DNA of 64,000 bases. It comes from Laccaria trichodermophora (lineage: Eukaryota; Basidiomycota; Agaricomycetes; Agaricales; Hydnangiaceae). Below the pieces are notes generated by a model. The model saw nothing but the letters and a program-made list of their open reading frames with translations. It did not search any database and was not told the DNA's origin. The DNA lies in NCBI GenBank assembly GCA_018417955.1, contig JACTVC010000005.1, positions 1,860,001 to 1,924,000 of the forward strand, written 5' to 3'. Of the stretch, positions 1 to 11,433 are shown one piece after another (position 1 is the stretch's first letter; each line of letters begins with the position of its first letter). The translations under genes were made by a program, and so were the position numbers.

Positions 1-1053
1 CACTGTTGATGGCGAGGCTCCAGTGCTGTTCACAAGTGCACCTGATCTATCAGCTGCTGAATTTCAATACAATGCATTGGTTTTTTCTCAAACCAACCTC
101 TCGAATACTCTCCATACACTAAACATCACTACCACGGGTCCTGTAACCCTATACGTCAACTTCGACTACGCAATCTACACGTAAGCCCAACCACTGAATT
201 TATCCTGGTTTCTGGGTTTTACTATCACTACCTTTTGCCTAGCTATGAGGATGATGTTTCTTTGTCGCCATCCGTGACGACGTTGTCCCCCTCCGTGACG
301 ACGTTGTCGCCATCCGTGAGGTCTACGTCTCAAGGATCGTCAGCCAGCCATGCAGCGAGTACAGCACCAGCTACTGCGAGGACTCCAGTAGGGGCCATTG
401 TTGGGGCTACAGCAGGTAGCATAGTGGCATTTATCCTTGTCATCTTTCTTTTGGTCTGTTGGCATCGTCGCGGCAGGGAACAGGTGCCTCTGATAACAAA
501 ATTCAATGCTACCGAAAGCGTTTCGTCGGCATTATCCCCCGGGACGCTGTCTACCCAATTCCCGAACCGTTCCACAGCCTTCCAGGCAGTCATACCACAG
601 TTACCAAACAAAACTCGCAATCGCAACTCTTGGTTTCCCGTTAGTGGAGGTGGGGTGCTACCCGAGCGGTATCCACGACCAAGATTGGCGCCAGTTACAA
701 AGATTTCAACTTCAAACACTAGACCAGATGTCGCAACACATGGACTGGAGGAATCCTTCCGCACACGACAAGAGGAGCTCGACAATCGTTTGCAGACGGT
801 ACAGCGGGAGATGCTAGAGCTTCAGGCGTTGAGCGCAGGTTCTACGTTGTTAGGGGATGCCGGGGAAGCAGACACGTCAATGCCTGTTATGAAAGAGGCT
901 ATTCGGTCATTGACGGAACAGATCCGCGTTTTGAGGCGGCAACAGCTATCGGCGTTGGTCCAAGGAATATCAGATGATCGTCTGCCGGGATATTCGCCTA
1001 TGGAGATGAGGACGTTTGAGTGTTGTGGCCCTGCTCTGATCGTCGTCTTTTAG
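1..1053 (+). CDS. Single-pass membrane protein, 3' part
   Basis: The 5' end lies outside the window. Exon 1-180 joins exon 243-1053 across a 62-nt intron (GTAAG...CTAG), which keeps the frame (a Thr codon is split). The ectodomain fragment has N-x-S/T sites and ends in a Ser/Thr/Val-rich stalk that repeats a LSPSVTT unit three times. A Gly/Ala-rich helix (GAIVGATAGSIVAFILVIFL) spans the membrane, followed by a basic WHRRGR stop-transfer and a cytoplasmic tail of about 190 residues with a short coiled coil (RQEELDNRLQTVQREMLELQ). This layout is very common among secreted or plasma-membrane proteins of Agaricomycetes. I recognise no enzymatic domain and do not assign a function; a sensor or wall-anchoring role would be a guess. 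The stop is TAG 1051-1053. Confidence 0.7.
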
Positions 1054-1438
1054 GTATCATGAACATTTGTTCGCCTTGGAGTAATCGGCAACAGAGCTAT
1101 ATTTTCAGGATGGTTCTCGACGTCGTATTAAAGGCGCAAGTGGGGATGCGAATGATTGGAGTCCTAATGAAAACATTAAAAGCGAAAATCGGATTTATGT
1201 TGGATGAGACGCCACGGCAATGATGTGATCTGAACCCTATACACTTGGTCTCAATGTCACTGCTCCAATCCGCGCACCTTAACTCATCTTGCCTGAGTTA
1301 AGGAGCTTTACATACTACTTAGTACTCCAAGTAAATTATTGAAGACGAAAGTTGCATGACTCTAGATGACGGACGTTACACTCATGTGACCGTGACAAAC
1401 CGTCTCTTGCGGTCAACGCGAGCAGCGGTCTCAACGCC
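1054..1438. other. Intergenic, between membrane protein gene and FAN1
   Basis: This stretch holds the 3' flank of the membrane protein gene and the presumed FAN1 promoter. I see no TATA box, repeat or RNA gene. A short AT-rich stretch with an inverted AACTCA/TGAGTT motif lies near 1279-1302 and could be a weak hairpin. Confidence 0.4.
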
Positions 1439-4400
1439 ATGGGCAGTCCCGCGCGAAACCTAATCCAGCAGCTCATTTTCGGAGGCCCTGACACTTCCGA
1501 TGTTGAGGATATTGAGGAAACCATCGACGCATTGGATGCTGAGCGACCTCAGACCGGAAATTGGCCTTCAGTTTATGTGGTAGTGTTGCAAGGTCTGTTG
1601 CCCCCATAGTTTCTTTGAGTTTGATCTAATGAGTTGCATATTCATTCTAGAGACGATAAACACGGTTTTTGAGCACGAAAAACACCTACTCACGGAGTAC
1701 GAGTTGGATGCTATCGCGAGATGGGATTTTCTGTCATGTTCGTCTCTACATTGGTTGTTCTACTTAATTGATGAGCGGCACTCCAGATTTTGGCCAGTAT
1801 TGTCTAGCTCGTCTGCTCAATCGTAAGGCCAACCGATGGCATACCCTGGCGTCGTTAGACACCTACCATAAGGAGGTTGGTGGTGAAGAGGGTGTCAAGA
1901 AATGCATTGCTGGCATATGTATTCCTTTCAAAGACATGGTCAAGACAGAATCTGATTCGGGACTGGATATCGAGCAAAAACCTGAGCCTAAGGTTGAAGA
2001 GGACAGCAACTTTATCGACTTGACCCTTCTGTCTGACGATGAGGAAGTCAAACCTATCATCATGTTGGATGACGAGCCATCCTACGACGCCCTTCAAACA
2101 AACGCAGAAGCTGGCCCGTCGCCGCTACGGCAGACAGTCGAGGAAGACCCTGCGCAAAGAATCTTGAATTCGAATCCCGATCAGCTGAATCTCGACTTCT
2201 TCTGCGAGGACGAGAGTAAGATGACTCTCCCCGAAATTTTGGATCTGCTGCGTAAAGATTGTCTAATGTATCTCGTCAGACAGACGAAGTGTCCTGTCAA
2301 CTCCAAGGCCACCGTGAGTTATCCGCTTGCCAAGTTCTCGTGGACGATGAATTATGAGAGTTTCTAGAAACCCGTCGTTATCCAGGCGCTGTTAACTCAC
2401 GCATCTACTCAGAGTGTTCTCGACTTTGACGCACATACGTCTCGTAAAGGGAAAGGCAAAGTTTCAAAGGATGGCCTTCGTCAAACTACGCTATCGTTTG
2501 CCCCATCACAAAAACATGAGAAAAGGCCCAAAGGCTCTCAGTTGGACAGATTACGTGCCATGGCACTCAAATTACTTGGTATATCCTTCCCATATCTCAT
2601 TCATGCTATGCTCATCAGACTCCAGGAAAGTGTGTCCGAGTCAACTATGACTTCTTCCGCCTAGTTCGCAGGCTGCACGTTATCTACTTTCGGAGCAGCG
2701 ACCACCCGACTGGCACGCTTCTCCTCCCAGCCATCCTCACCCGGTTCAAGAAACGCACGTACGCAGATTACACTCCGAAACGCAATAAGTGCATCTGGTC
2801 TTCCAGGGAAGAGTTACTTGAGTATGAGCAGGCTTTGGAGCTTCGGATGGTGCTGGATGAGGCTGTGAATCCGACACCACCCAAGAGTCGTTGGGGACGG
2901 AAAAAGACGAAGACTCCTGCGCCTGTTAAGAAGGAGAAGTTCGTCACGCCGGTTCCTGGAAGACCTGGGACTGCTCCGTTGAAGACTCCAAGGAGTTGTG
3001 CCAGCGTGCGTTTCGCTGAAACTCCTGATGTGAAGCAGGAGGATGAGGTGGTTGCTGATGACGTTGAGGAAGAAGTGCAAGAGGAAGTAGTTATTACGGA
3101 GGATGAGAAAGTGTTGAAAGCGAGGGCTGTGAAGAAGTACTACGAAGACTGGTTGAAGGATAGGTGGTATGGTTATCTTGCGGTAAAGCAAGAGCCAGGG
3201 CTTCAGCCCAGGATCCCTGCTCTGGAACGGTTTGAACCGGGTACGAATCTATTGATGCTTTCGTTCCTGTCTGATTTCATTAACGCCTTGATATAGGTTG
3301 GGTATATACCTCCATGGTCTACAAAGTTGCAAAAGCGCTTGCGACTTTGAAGGAATACACCTTGGAAGAGGAGGTTCTTGATGGCCTCTTGGCACAGCGG
3401 GTCTGGCGAAGAGGGAAGCGAGCAGCGTGGTACGAGCGGCGAGCTCTTATTCAGACAAACTATCTGTGCAAAATGGACCCGGAGGAGCTGTCTAATGGAA
3501 AGAGCAGGGCTCCCGTCGATGAACGCGTTCTTCAACGAGCTGTGCATGGTCTTCATGATGCTCTCAAGGACGACGATGTTGGTCTAGGTATGAGCTTTCT
3601 TTGCTACCCTCAACACCAGCCTGAATTAACGATTGTTCCTGGGCAGTTTATAGACCAGGTTTCGTCAGGCGGCTACAGAAGCTCGAGAAGAGGTTGAAGA
3701 TCGAGCCTGACCTATGTATACAAGTCACGGGGACCCTAAGAATCGCAGAAGTAGTCGAGTTTGCCGCAAGAAGATGTATCAAGTCTTTGAAGGTCGACTC
3801 GAATGGTAGGCCCGTCAACGAAAAGGAGAACACGTCTGTAGGTGTGGATTCGTACTTTACATCCGTTGGAGGGTGCAAGAAGGCGGAGGCGGACAAAGTT
3901 GCTGTGTGTGTTTTTCGTCTCTTGTTGATATCCGGTGAAGCTGATTTTGACCAAGCCAAAGGAGAAGTGGAAGCCCACTGGCAAATCCGTCTGGGAGGGC
4001 AGGGACAAGGAGCAGGTCACTGTCGAGACGCGAGCCCTCCAGTATTACGAGGACTTGGGCTTCAAAGGGTCTGTTTTGGTGTAACCATTGCCTTTTTGTC
4101 GTTCTCAAGACGAATCTCTTCAACAGGTTCCATTCTGAAACCCGCATATTGACTACCATCTTCGCCCTCCTCTTTTGGGACGTGATCTTTGCTGATATTC
4201 CGGGGGCGTTTGAAACTCCCTATCAGTCCGCACCAATGGATTTGACGGAAGACTCGTTCTACTATGCACGGAAGGAGATGATCGAACAACGGCTAAGTGA
4301 CCTACGTGAGGGCAAAGCACGAGAGATTTTGGAAAGACATGATGACAAGTATCGGGCGAAGGAGACTTGGTGTGTTGGTGTTCGGTGGGATCTGTGTCCG

Positions 4401-5113
4401 AAACAGGATCTCGTGGAGATTGTTGAGGTGAGTTTTACAAGATCGCTGTTGAGGGTAGGGACTGATCTTGAAGTCAGTGTCTTGGTGGCGAGTCTCTAGC
4501 TCTCGTTTGTCGACTCTTCTGCGACGACTACGGTGGCCGAAGTAGTGGCGTGCCAGACTTGATCGTTTGGAAGGACGGGCTATGCAAGTTTGTTGAGGTT
4601 AAAGGACCTGGGGATAGGTTGCAGGAAAACCAAAAGGTAGACTCCTCAATGCCTGTTCCATCACATGCGGCTAAGCCTCTTTCGAAGCTTTGGTCTGATA
4701 CTCTTCTTCGTGCCAATACCGAAGTCGAGGTGTGCAAAGTTCTTGATGCCGCAAAACCCGTGAAGAGCACTCCGAAACGGAAGCGAAAGTCCAAGACGCC
4801 AGCCTCCACCAGCAAATCTAAACGACGCAAAGCTGTCGCAGATACATATTCCGAGGATGAACAGGATTACGATCAACTGGATTGTCATCCCAAGTCTGAA
4901 GAAGAAGAGGATCTGTTGCCGTACTATGACGATGAACCTCCGCCAAAGAAACGCAGACGTACGGTGGGGTATGAACGGAAAATGGAAGTAGATGAACTGC
5001 CGTTGTTCGCGTTTCCGTCGACCGCTACTCCTCCGACGTCGCCTCCGAGGATTTCGCCGAAATCGAGGGTGATATCCGTGAACCTCGCTTCGGAAGTTGA
5101 GGTTGTTGCTTGA
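1439..5113 (+). CDS. FAN1: FAN1-type structure-specific nuclease (VRR-NUC)
   Basis: FAN1 is a nuclear 5' flap endonuclease/exonuclease of interstrand cross-link repair. Eleven exons (1439-1592, 1651-1737, 1787-2313, 2368-2578, 2626-3240, 3297-3587, 3647-3897, 3956-4068, 4127-4427, 4478-4636, 4688-5113) total 3135 nt, or 1044 aa, in frame throughout (human FAN1 has 1017). Seen in order: the helical RYLF-like block (YCLARLLNRKANRWHTL), an acidic insert, a SAP-like segment near residues 240-275, a TPR-like helical region, and the C-terminal nuclease core with FHSET (E754), ALLFWDVIF, PGAFET, GVPDLIVW (D877) and FVEVKGPGDRLQENQK (E890, K892). These are the PD-(D/E)XK residues of the VRR-NUC family. 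The tail from about residue 920 is basic and acidic, with KRKRK and KKRRR stretches that look like nuclear localisation signals. The upstream neighbour is unrelated. Identification is firm; the first exon is the least certain. Confidence 0.93.
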
Positions 5114-5749
5114 TATCTTGATATCTTGATTGAAGGATGTTCTTGAGGTGTTTTTCAACTACTTTATTCTATATCTATTCCACGTGCAGCTTTCTGGATA
5201 TGTTGTATAGAATGTGTTGTATGTTAGAAGTGTAGTGACTAGGATGTACAGTTGATCAATGATTGTCTTATGTTTATTGTGGTACTCATCTTGCCAACAT
5301 CTTGTACTCATCTGAGACTCCACCTCCAACTCCCATCATACGTACCACATGTGGACCTTTCGGGAGCGCCTTGGGAACGGCGCCCGGGCGAATTCGGCCA
5401 CGCCAACGACAACGTTTTTTTTAGGTAAAAAAACTAGTCGCAATTTCGACGCGAAAGGCTTGAACTTCGACCGTTCATGTTCACTGTGGTGATCGTTTCC
5501 AAGTTCATCAACGCTATGCTGACTCGGTATCCAATTAGAGGAATGATCAGCAGACCCCTCTTGCGGGGGACATTGCCAATGCCCTGACATGTTTTTGATC
5601 CGATCCAACTCCTGCCGCCGGGCTGACATGCTCACGCACGCCCAAAAAGAGCGCCAACAAGAAGCTTGGGTCTGTGTCCTTTGATCTCAGCGCTGCCCAT
5701 GCTATCATCTACGCCGTCTTCTTGACCGACTTTCACGACGTCGATATTC
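5114..5749. other. Intergenic, between FAN1 and flippase genes
   Basis: This is the FAN1 3' flank (AT-rich, 5114-5290) followed by the likely flippase promoter and 5' UTR. Open frames here have no family resemblance on either strand. The flippase reading frame is closed by a TGA just upstream of ATG 5750, so no in-frame N-terminal extension is possible without another intron. Confidence 0.4.
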
Positions 5750-8700
5750 ATGTCCACCTCCACTGGGTCAAAATTCGTCCTTGCAGACTGGTACGCTCGC
5801 TTCGTAGCATTCAAGGTCGAGGATCTGTTTTCCAAGAAACGTGTTCCTGGCCCAGCACGAACTGTGTTCGTGAATGAACAACTCCCTGATGACTATATCA
5901 ATCATAAACAGAAAGTTAAACCGGAGCACGTCTATACCACCAACCAGGTTATCACCTCAAAATATACCCTCATCACGTTTCTACCTAGGAATCTACTAGA
6001 ACAGTTTCGACGGATTGCAAACATGTACGTCTATCGTCTTAGATCTTGACCAGCGTAACAAACTCACCTTGGTTACAGATACTTCCTTTTTATCTCCATT
6101 TTACAATTTTTCCGACCCTTCTCCACCATTTCTCCTGGTGTCGTGCTTTTGCCCCTATTGGTTATCCTCGCACTTACAGCGATCAAGGATGGATATGAGG
6201 ATATTAAGCGGCATCAGGCAGATAGAAGGGTCAACTACAGCACTGTCCGAGTCCTATCAGGGGGTTGGAAAAACCCGAACATAACGGTCAAAAAACACAC
6301 CAGTCTCCTGCGACATTTGCTACCACATCAATATAGCGCTGCTGGTATATTTTTACCTAGTAAACGAGCCTCGAAGCGGAGGTCCGACGTCGACGGTGAA
6401 GTTTCACCCCATCACGACCCTGAAGTCGAGTACGACTATGATTTGGGCGAGGAATCAAGTGAAGAGTTGGACAGGCCACATTGGAAACCAACGTACTCGG
6501 AAGACGTGCGTGTAGGTGACTTTGTGAAGATTATGGACAATGAGGCCTTCCCCGCCGACATCCTGATTTGCGCGACTTCAGAGGACGACAACGTCGCGTT
6601 TGTGGAAACCAAGAATTTGGACGGAGAGACCAACTTGAAGTCTAGGCATGCCGTGCAAGCGCTCACTGAGCTGCGCAACGCCAAGGAATGTGCGAATCCG
6701 GACAACGCTTTCCACATTAGATGTGATAGACCAGAGGTCGATATGTACAGGCTCAACGCGACGGTATCCATTAATGGCGATGAATACCCTGTGGATTCGA
6801 CGATGACCCTTCTTCGTGGTACTGTTCTCAGGAATACGGGTTGGGTGATAGGCATCGTGCTGTTCACGGGGTTGGACACTAAGATTGTTTTGAATTCTGG
6901 AGGGACCCCAAGTAAGCAGAGTAAAGTGGAAAGGCAGATGAATCCTCAAGTGTGCGTCTCCTCCAAACCTCATTTTTTACTTGTCCAGCCTTCTAATTCT
7001 AGTTAGAATCATCAATTTGTGCATTTTGGCGCTGATGGCTGTTGTATGTGCTATTGCTGACTCTACCCTGGAGAAGCATTACTTTCCTTTGGGCGCGCCT
7101 TGGCTGTACGGGGACGATCATAAGGGTGACAATCCGCGGATGAACGGATTGATAACCTGGACCTACTCACTTCTCACGTACGTGGTCCTTCTCTCCCTCT
7201 TCGTCGGCCATCCTAAGAAGCATTTAGCTTTCAAGCTGTTGTTCCTATATCCCTATACATCTCCATCGAGTTTGTGAGGACTTGTCAGGCTGCCTTCATA
7301 CACCTTGATGCGGACATTTGGTGCGAGAAAACCGACCAAGCTACAATTGCGAGGAGCTGGAATCTATCAGATGATCTCGGCCAAATCGAGTACATTTTCT
7401 CGGATAAGACTGGTACTTTAACCCAGGTACGACAAGTCTTACTCTCGCCTACACCGTCATCTTACTTCTTGACGTTAGAACTCCATGGTTTTCCGTCGCT
7501 GCACCATCGGAGGACACGCCTACAGAGGAGACAACCCCGAAGCGACCCTCAACGAGAAAAATGAAAGTCCTCCTCAATTTACTGAAGACCTTCCCGTCGA
7601 GGATTCAGAGGAAATTACTCACTTTAAGGACTCCGTTCTCACTCGCGACCTCGAAGACGCCGTCTCGGCAGACCCAAACACCGAATACGCACCTCACGCA
7701 CGGAACCTGAACGCCTTTTTCACCGTTCTCGCCCTCTGCCATACCGTATTGACTGGCGTGGACCCTGTAACAGGCAAAATCGAATACAAGGCCCAATCGC
7801 CTGACGAAGCTGCGTTAGTTCAAGCAGCGGCCGATGTGGGATTCGTGTTCCTCGGACGCGATCGAGAGACGATGTCACTCCGGACTCCGTCCTCAACCGA
7901 GGTGGAGAAGTACGAGTTGCTCAATATCCTCGAATTTACAAGTTCCAGGAAACGGATGAGCGTGGTCTTGCGAAAGATGGGCGATGAGCTTGGGAGGTTG
8001 TTTTTGTTGACCAAGGGTGCGGATAATGTGATTTTTGAACGGTTGAAGGCTGGAGCGGATGAGTTGAAGGAGGAGACGGAGAAGCATTTGAGTGAGTTTG
8101 CGAATGAGGGGTTGAGGACTTTGACTTTGGCTTATAAGGTTATATCTGGTACGTAAGAACCGCTCTTACATGCCACCAGAATTGACGGGGTATATGCGCT
8201 ACAGAGGACGAATACGCATCGTGGAATGAACGTTACCACGAAGCTACCGTCTCTCAAGGCGACCGCGAAGGACGCGTTGAAGCTGTCTCGAATGAGCTAG
8301 AGCAGGATTTACGTCTGTTGGGCGCTACAGCTATCGAAGACCGCCTGCAAGATGGTGTGCCCGAGACGATTGCGGATCTCAAAAGAGCTGGGATCAAGAT
8401 TTGGGTTGCTACCGGTGATAAACTAGAAACAGCCATTGGTGAGGTTTTTTCTCCCTGTCCACCCTCTTTTAAACCAAGGCTGACTAGAGAGGGATTGTTA
8501 GCCATAGGGCGAAGCACGAACCTCGTCAGCCCCGACTCGAACATCATCATTGTTCGAGGAGGTAAACGACCCGTGCACGAGCAGATGCTTATGTCCATCG
8601 AGCAGTTCTTCCCGGAAGTTGAGGCTGAGCTGCCTAGTCGTGCTGATGAAACACCGAGACGGTCCACGTCATCACACGATTCTGAGCGGCGGATCCCACT

Positions 8701-10827
8701 GCAGCGTATCAACACGGGTGTTTCTTCCATTGTGGGATCGGCGAATGGAGATCGGCCGGGTGGGTTCGTGTTAGTTGTTGATGGGGGTGCGTTGCTTCAG
8801 GTTGGTTTGGCTCCTTTATTCTTTCTTCGTGGTCTTTTCGGGGTGATTACTGATTTTCACCAATGAAAAGGTGTTCGCAGAGGAAGAAAGTAAAGCCCTA
8901 TTACTCAAGCTCGCTATGCTCTGCGAGGGTGTGATATGCTGTCGAGTATCACCACTACAAAAAGCTCTCGTTGTGAAGCTTGTGAAGGATGGACTTGGGA
9001 CGATGACGTTGGCGATTGGGGATGGGGCTAATGATGTTAGTATGATTCAGGTTGGTGTTTTGTTGTTCCTTCAGGGTTGTTGATGTTAATTGTGGGAATG
9101 ATAGGCTGCTGATATTGGTGTGGGCATTGCGGGCCAGGAAGGGTTGCAAGCTGTTAATTCGTCGGATTATGCTATTGCTCAAGTACGCTCTGTTTCCCCC
9201 CTGCCTCTTCTTTTTGAGTGGAAAAGCTGATGGATGGCACTAGTTCCGGTTTTTGAAGAAACTATTGTTAGTTCATGGGCATTGGTCTTATGCCCGCAAC
9301 GGAACCATGTTCGTTCTTCCTCCCAATCTCTACTTATACTGTGAACACAGAATCTAATGAGCGAGCGCAGGATAATGAACTTTTTTTATAAAAATATTGT
9401 TCCTGTTGGGGTTCTCTGGTGGTTCCAGATATATGCTGGATGGAGTGGAACTTTGTGAGTCCCCTTCGTTCATCCCAAAATTTATGTATCTGACCGTCCA
9501 TGTCGTTTGAAGTGTTATGGATTATACATACATCCTCTTTTGGAATTCCGTTTGGACGATCGCTCCTGTTATTGGGATTGGTTTATTTGATCGGGTGCTT
9601 GGTGCGTTCAGTGTCCTCCCAGCGACAGACATGAGGCTGACACTTGGACAGATTCACATATATTGATGGAGTTACCTGAAGTCTATCATTATGGACGGAG
9701 GGGGACTTGGTTCGGGTTGACGTCGTTTTTTATCTATATGCTTGATGGAGTCGTTCAGGTGAGCTTTTATCTTTATTGTCGTTTATCTTTCAAGGTTGAC
9801 GTGCGTTGATAGTCTGTTATCATTTATTTCATAATTGTGTATGCATACAGGGCACCGACGATGCGGAAGGACGGGTATGGGACTTATTTATATGAATGGT
9901 CGACGGTAGGTGTTCAACTTGTGCCTCGTACACCATGAATCTGATACCCCACGTCATGTAGACAATGGCCATTGCGTCTGTGATGGTATCCAACATCTTC
10001 ACAGGGTTTAGCGCAACGGCATGGACAGCCTGGCTCTTCTTCGCAGTGTTCATAGGGATCATCATTGTCTGGGTTTACACCGTACGTGCTCCTGCCACCT
10101 CACCATTACCCCTTTCTACCCTTACTAACGCCCCTCCTCTCTGAAGGCAATCTACTCCATCGTCTCACCAAGCTACTCCGTAACCCACCTCTTCGGGAAC
10201 GACCACTTCCTCTTCCAATCCGCCTCATTCTGGTTCTGCATTCTTCTAACGCTCTTCGTCTCCCTCGCCCCTCGATACTTGTACAAGGCGTGGAAGTTTA
10301 CGTATAACCCGGATGATATTGATATGCTCAGGTGGATCCAGAGACTGGATAAGCATACTGATTTTTCAAAGTATTCGTCGGTGAGGGGGAGTAAGGCTCC
10401 CGAGTTGGTGGCGCTGATGAGGGGAGGGGGGGCTTCGAGGACTTCTAGGGCTTCGAGTTTTGTTTCTGCGGCGGCTGCGGATAGAGAGAGGCCTGGGATG
10501 GGATTGGGACAGAGGGAGGGGGGAAGTAAACGGGACATGTCAACGGGCCTCGTATCGGTTGATAGGGGTTTTGATTTTGCGGCTGAGGAGAGGGGTGTGC
10601 ATATGAGGAGGGTGCAGACGAACTTGTCAGAGAAGAGGGCCAGTAGGAGGTGTTTGGGTGTTGGTGGGAGCGGGAGTGGGGAGGGTGAGAGGGAGAAGGG
10701 CAGGGAAAGTGGGAGAGAGAAGGGGAAGGAGGGGAAGGAAGGAGGGTTTGGTTCGTTCGGGAGGAGGTTGAAGAGGTTGAGGAAGGTTTCTAGTGGGAAT
10801 TTGAAGGGACATGGACATAAGGACTGA
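5750..10827 (+). CDS. DNF1: P4-ATPase phospholipid flippase, Dnf1/Dnf2 type
   Basis: It moves phospholipids to the cytosolic leaflet of plasma and endosomal membranes and normally works with a Cdc50/Lem3 beta subunit. Sixteen exons (5750-6024, 6079-6951, 7007-7177, 7228-7426, 7479-8148, 8205-8438, 8502-8800, 8871-9050, 9105-9182, 9244-9308, 9371-9454, 9513-9601, 9652-9758, 9813-9905, 9962-10081, 10147-10827) total 4218 nt, 1405 aa. Landmarks: PARTVFVNE start motif, [11 protein letters not shown] membrane segment, DGET (about 273), PISLY in TM4 (446-450), phosphorylation site DKTGT (D499), KGAD nucleotide loop, ATGDK (798), GDGAND (957) and the last membrane helices. The SWNLSD-type context before DKTGT points to the Dnf1/Dnf2 rather than the Drs2 or Neo1 branch. 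The last 160 residues are Gly/Ser/Lys/Arg-rich cytosolic tail. All catalytic residues are present. Fragments of this gene recur at 16948-17939. Confidence 0.95.
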
Positions 10828-11210
10828 CGAACTTATTTGCTTGTAACGTTGGTATACCCGAACGCGAACGAAAGTATGATACACTTGCATCTAATATTCT
10901 ATGCTGCCATCATGTCCCCAAAAATCAGTTGAGGTCTGCAACTCAGCCAAGTGCACGAAGCTGTACCTTTACCCGGCTAGTCGGATGTATAGTCTGAGTC
11001 TACTTACTCAGGAATGTGCGTCTGGCGGAAGACTTGTTTCTGGCGTAGTTGTCAATTTCATCACGTTGTCGGCTTTAGACCATCCGCAACATGGCTGTGT
11101 GCTTTCTACATGGTAAGGAGGCCCTCCCAGAATGTATTCTTGAACTAGCCTTGAAGCTCGAGAAACGGGGATGAGTTTGAGAATAAGTGTGTGAGCATCA
11201 CGTACTTATT
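10828..11210 (+). pseudogene. Internally deleted copy of the NAD(P)-binding gene locus
   Basis: From the flippase stop on, this stretch is a diverged copy of 17940-18305 (flippase 3' flank plus promoter of the gene at 18307). At the motif CGAGAAACG it jumps directly to the last 45 nt of that gene (compare 11166-11210 with 19287-19330: GGGATGAGTTTGAG...). The whole coding body, about 980 bp, is missing. The TATA box seen in the intact copy (18248-18255) is destroyed here. It is a dead remnant left by an internal deletion after a segmental duplication. Confidence 0.75.
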
Positions 11211-11433
11211 AGCTGCAGGTGTTTCATCAGTTTGTGGAGGTATACCAGGTTGGACAGAAATTAGAACTAGCGGACGCTACCACCCTTGACTTTGTTTCAT
11301 TCAAGTAAATAACACAATCTATTTTTTGAGAAGAATAGGCAAAAGTGCATCAAAACAGTGGGGAGTAGGGGCAATATTAGATTTATGAAATACTGGAAAG
11401 ATGTCGGAAAGAGGCATTGAAACTTTTATAGAG

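Noticed and set aside
4637..4687. Coding sequence within FAN1
   Set aside because: These 51 nt are open in frame, but removing them (GTAGAC...CGAAG) restores the conserved QK-LWSD-x-LLRA block, so they are an intron.
5336..5635. Minus-strand ORF of 99 codons between FAN1 and the flippase
   Set aside because: No ATG-led conserved frame, no splice support, composition like intergenic sequence.
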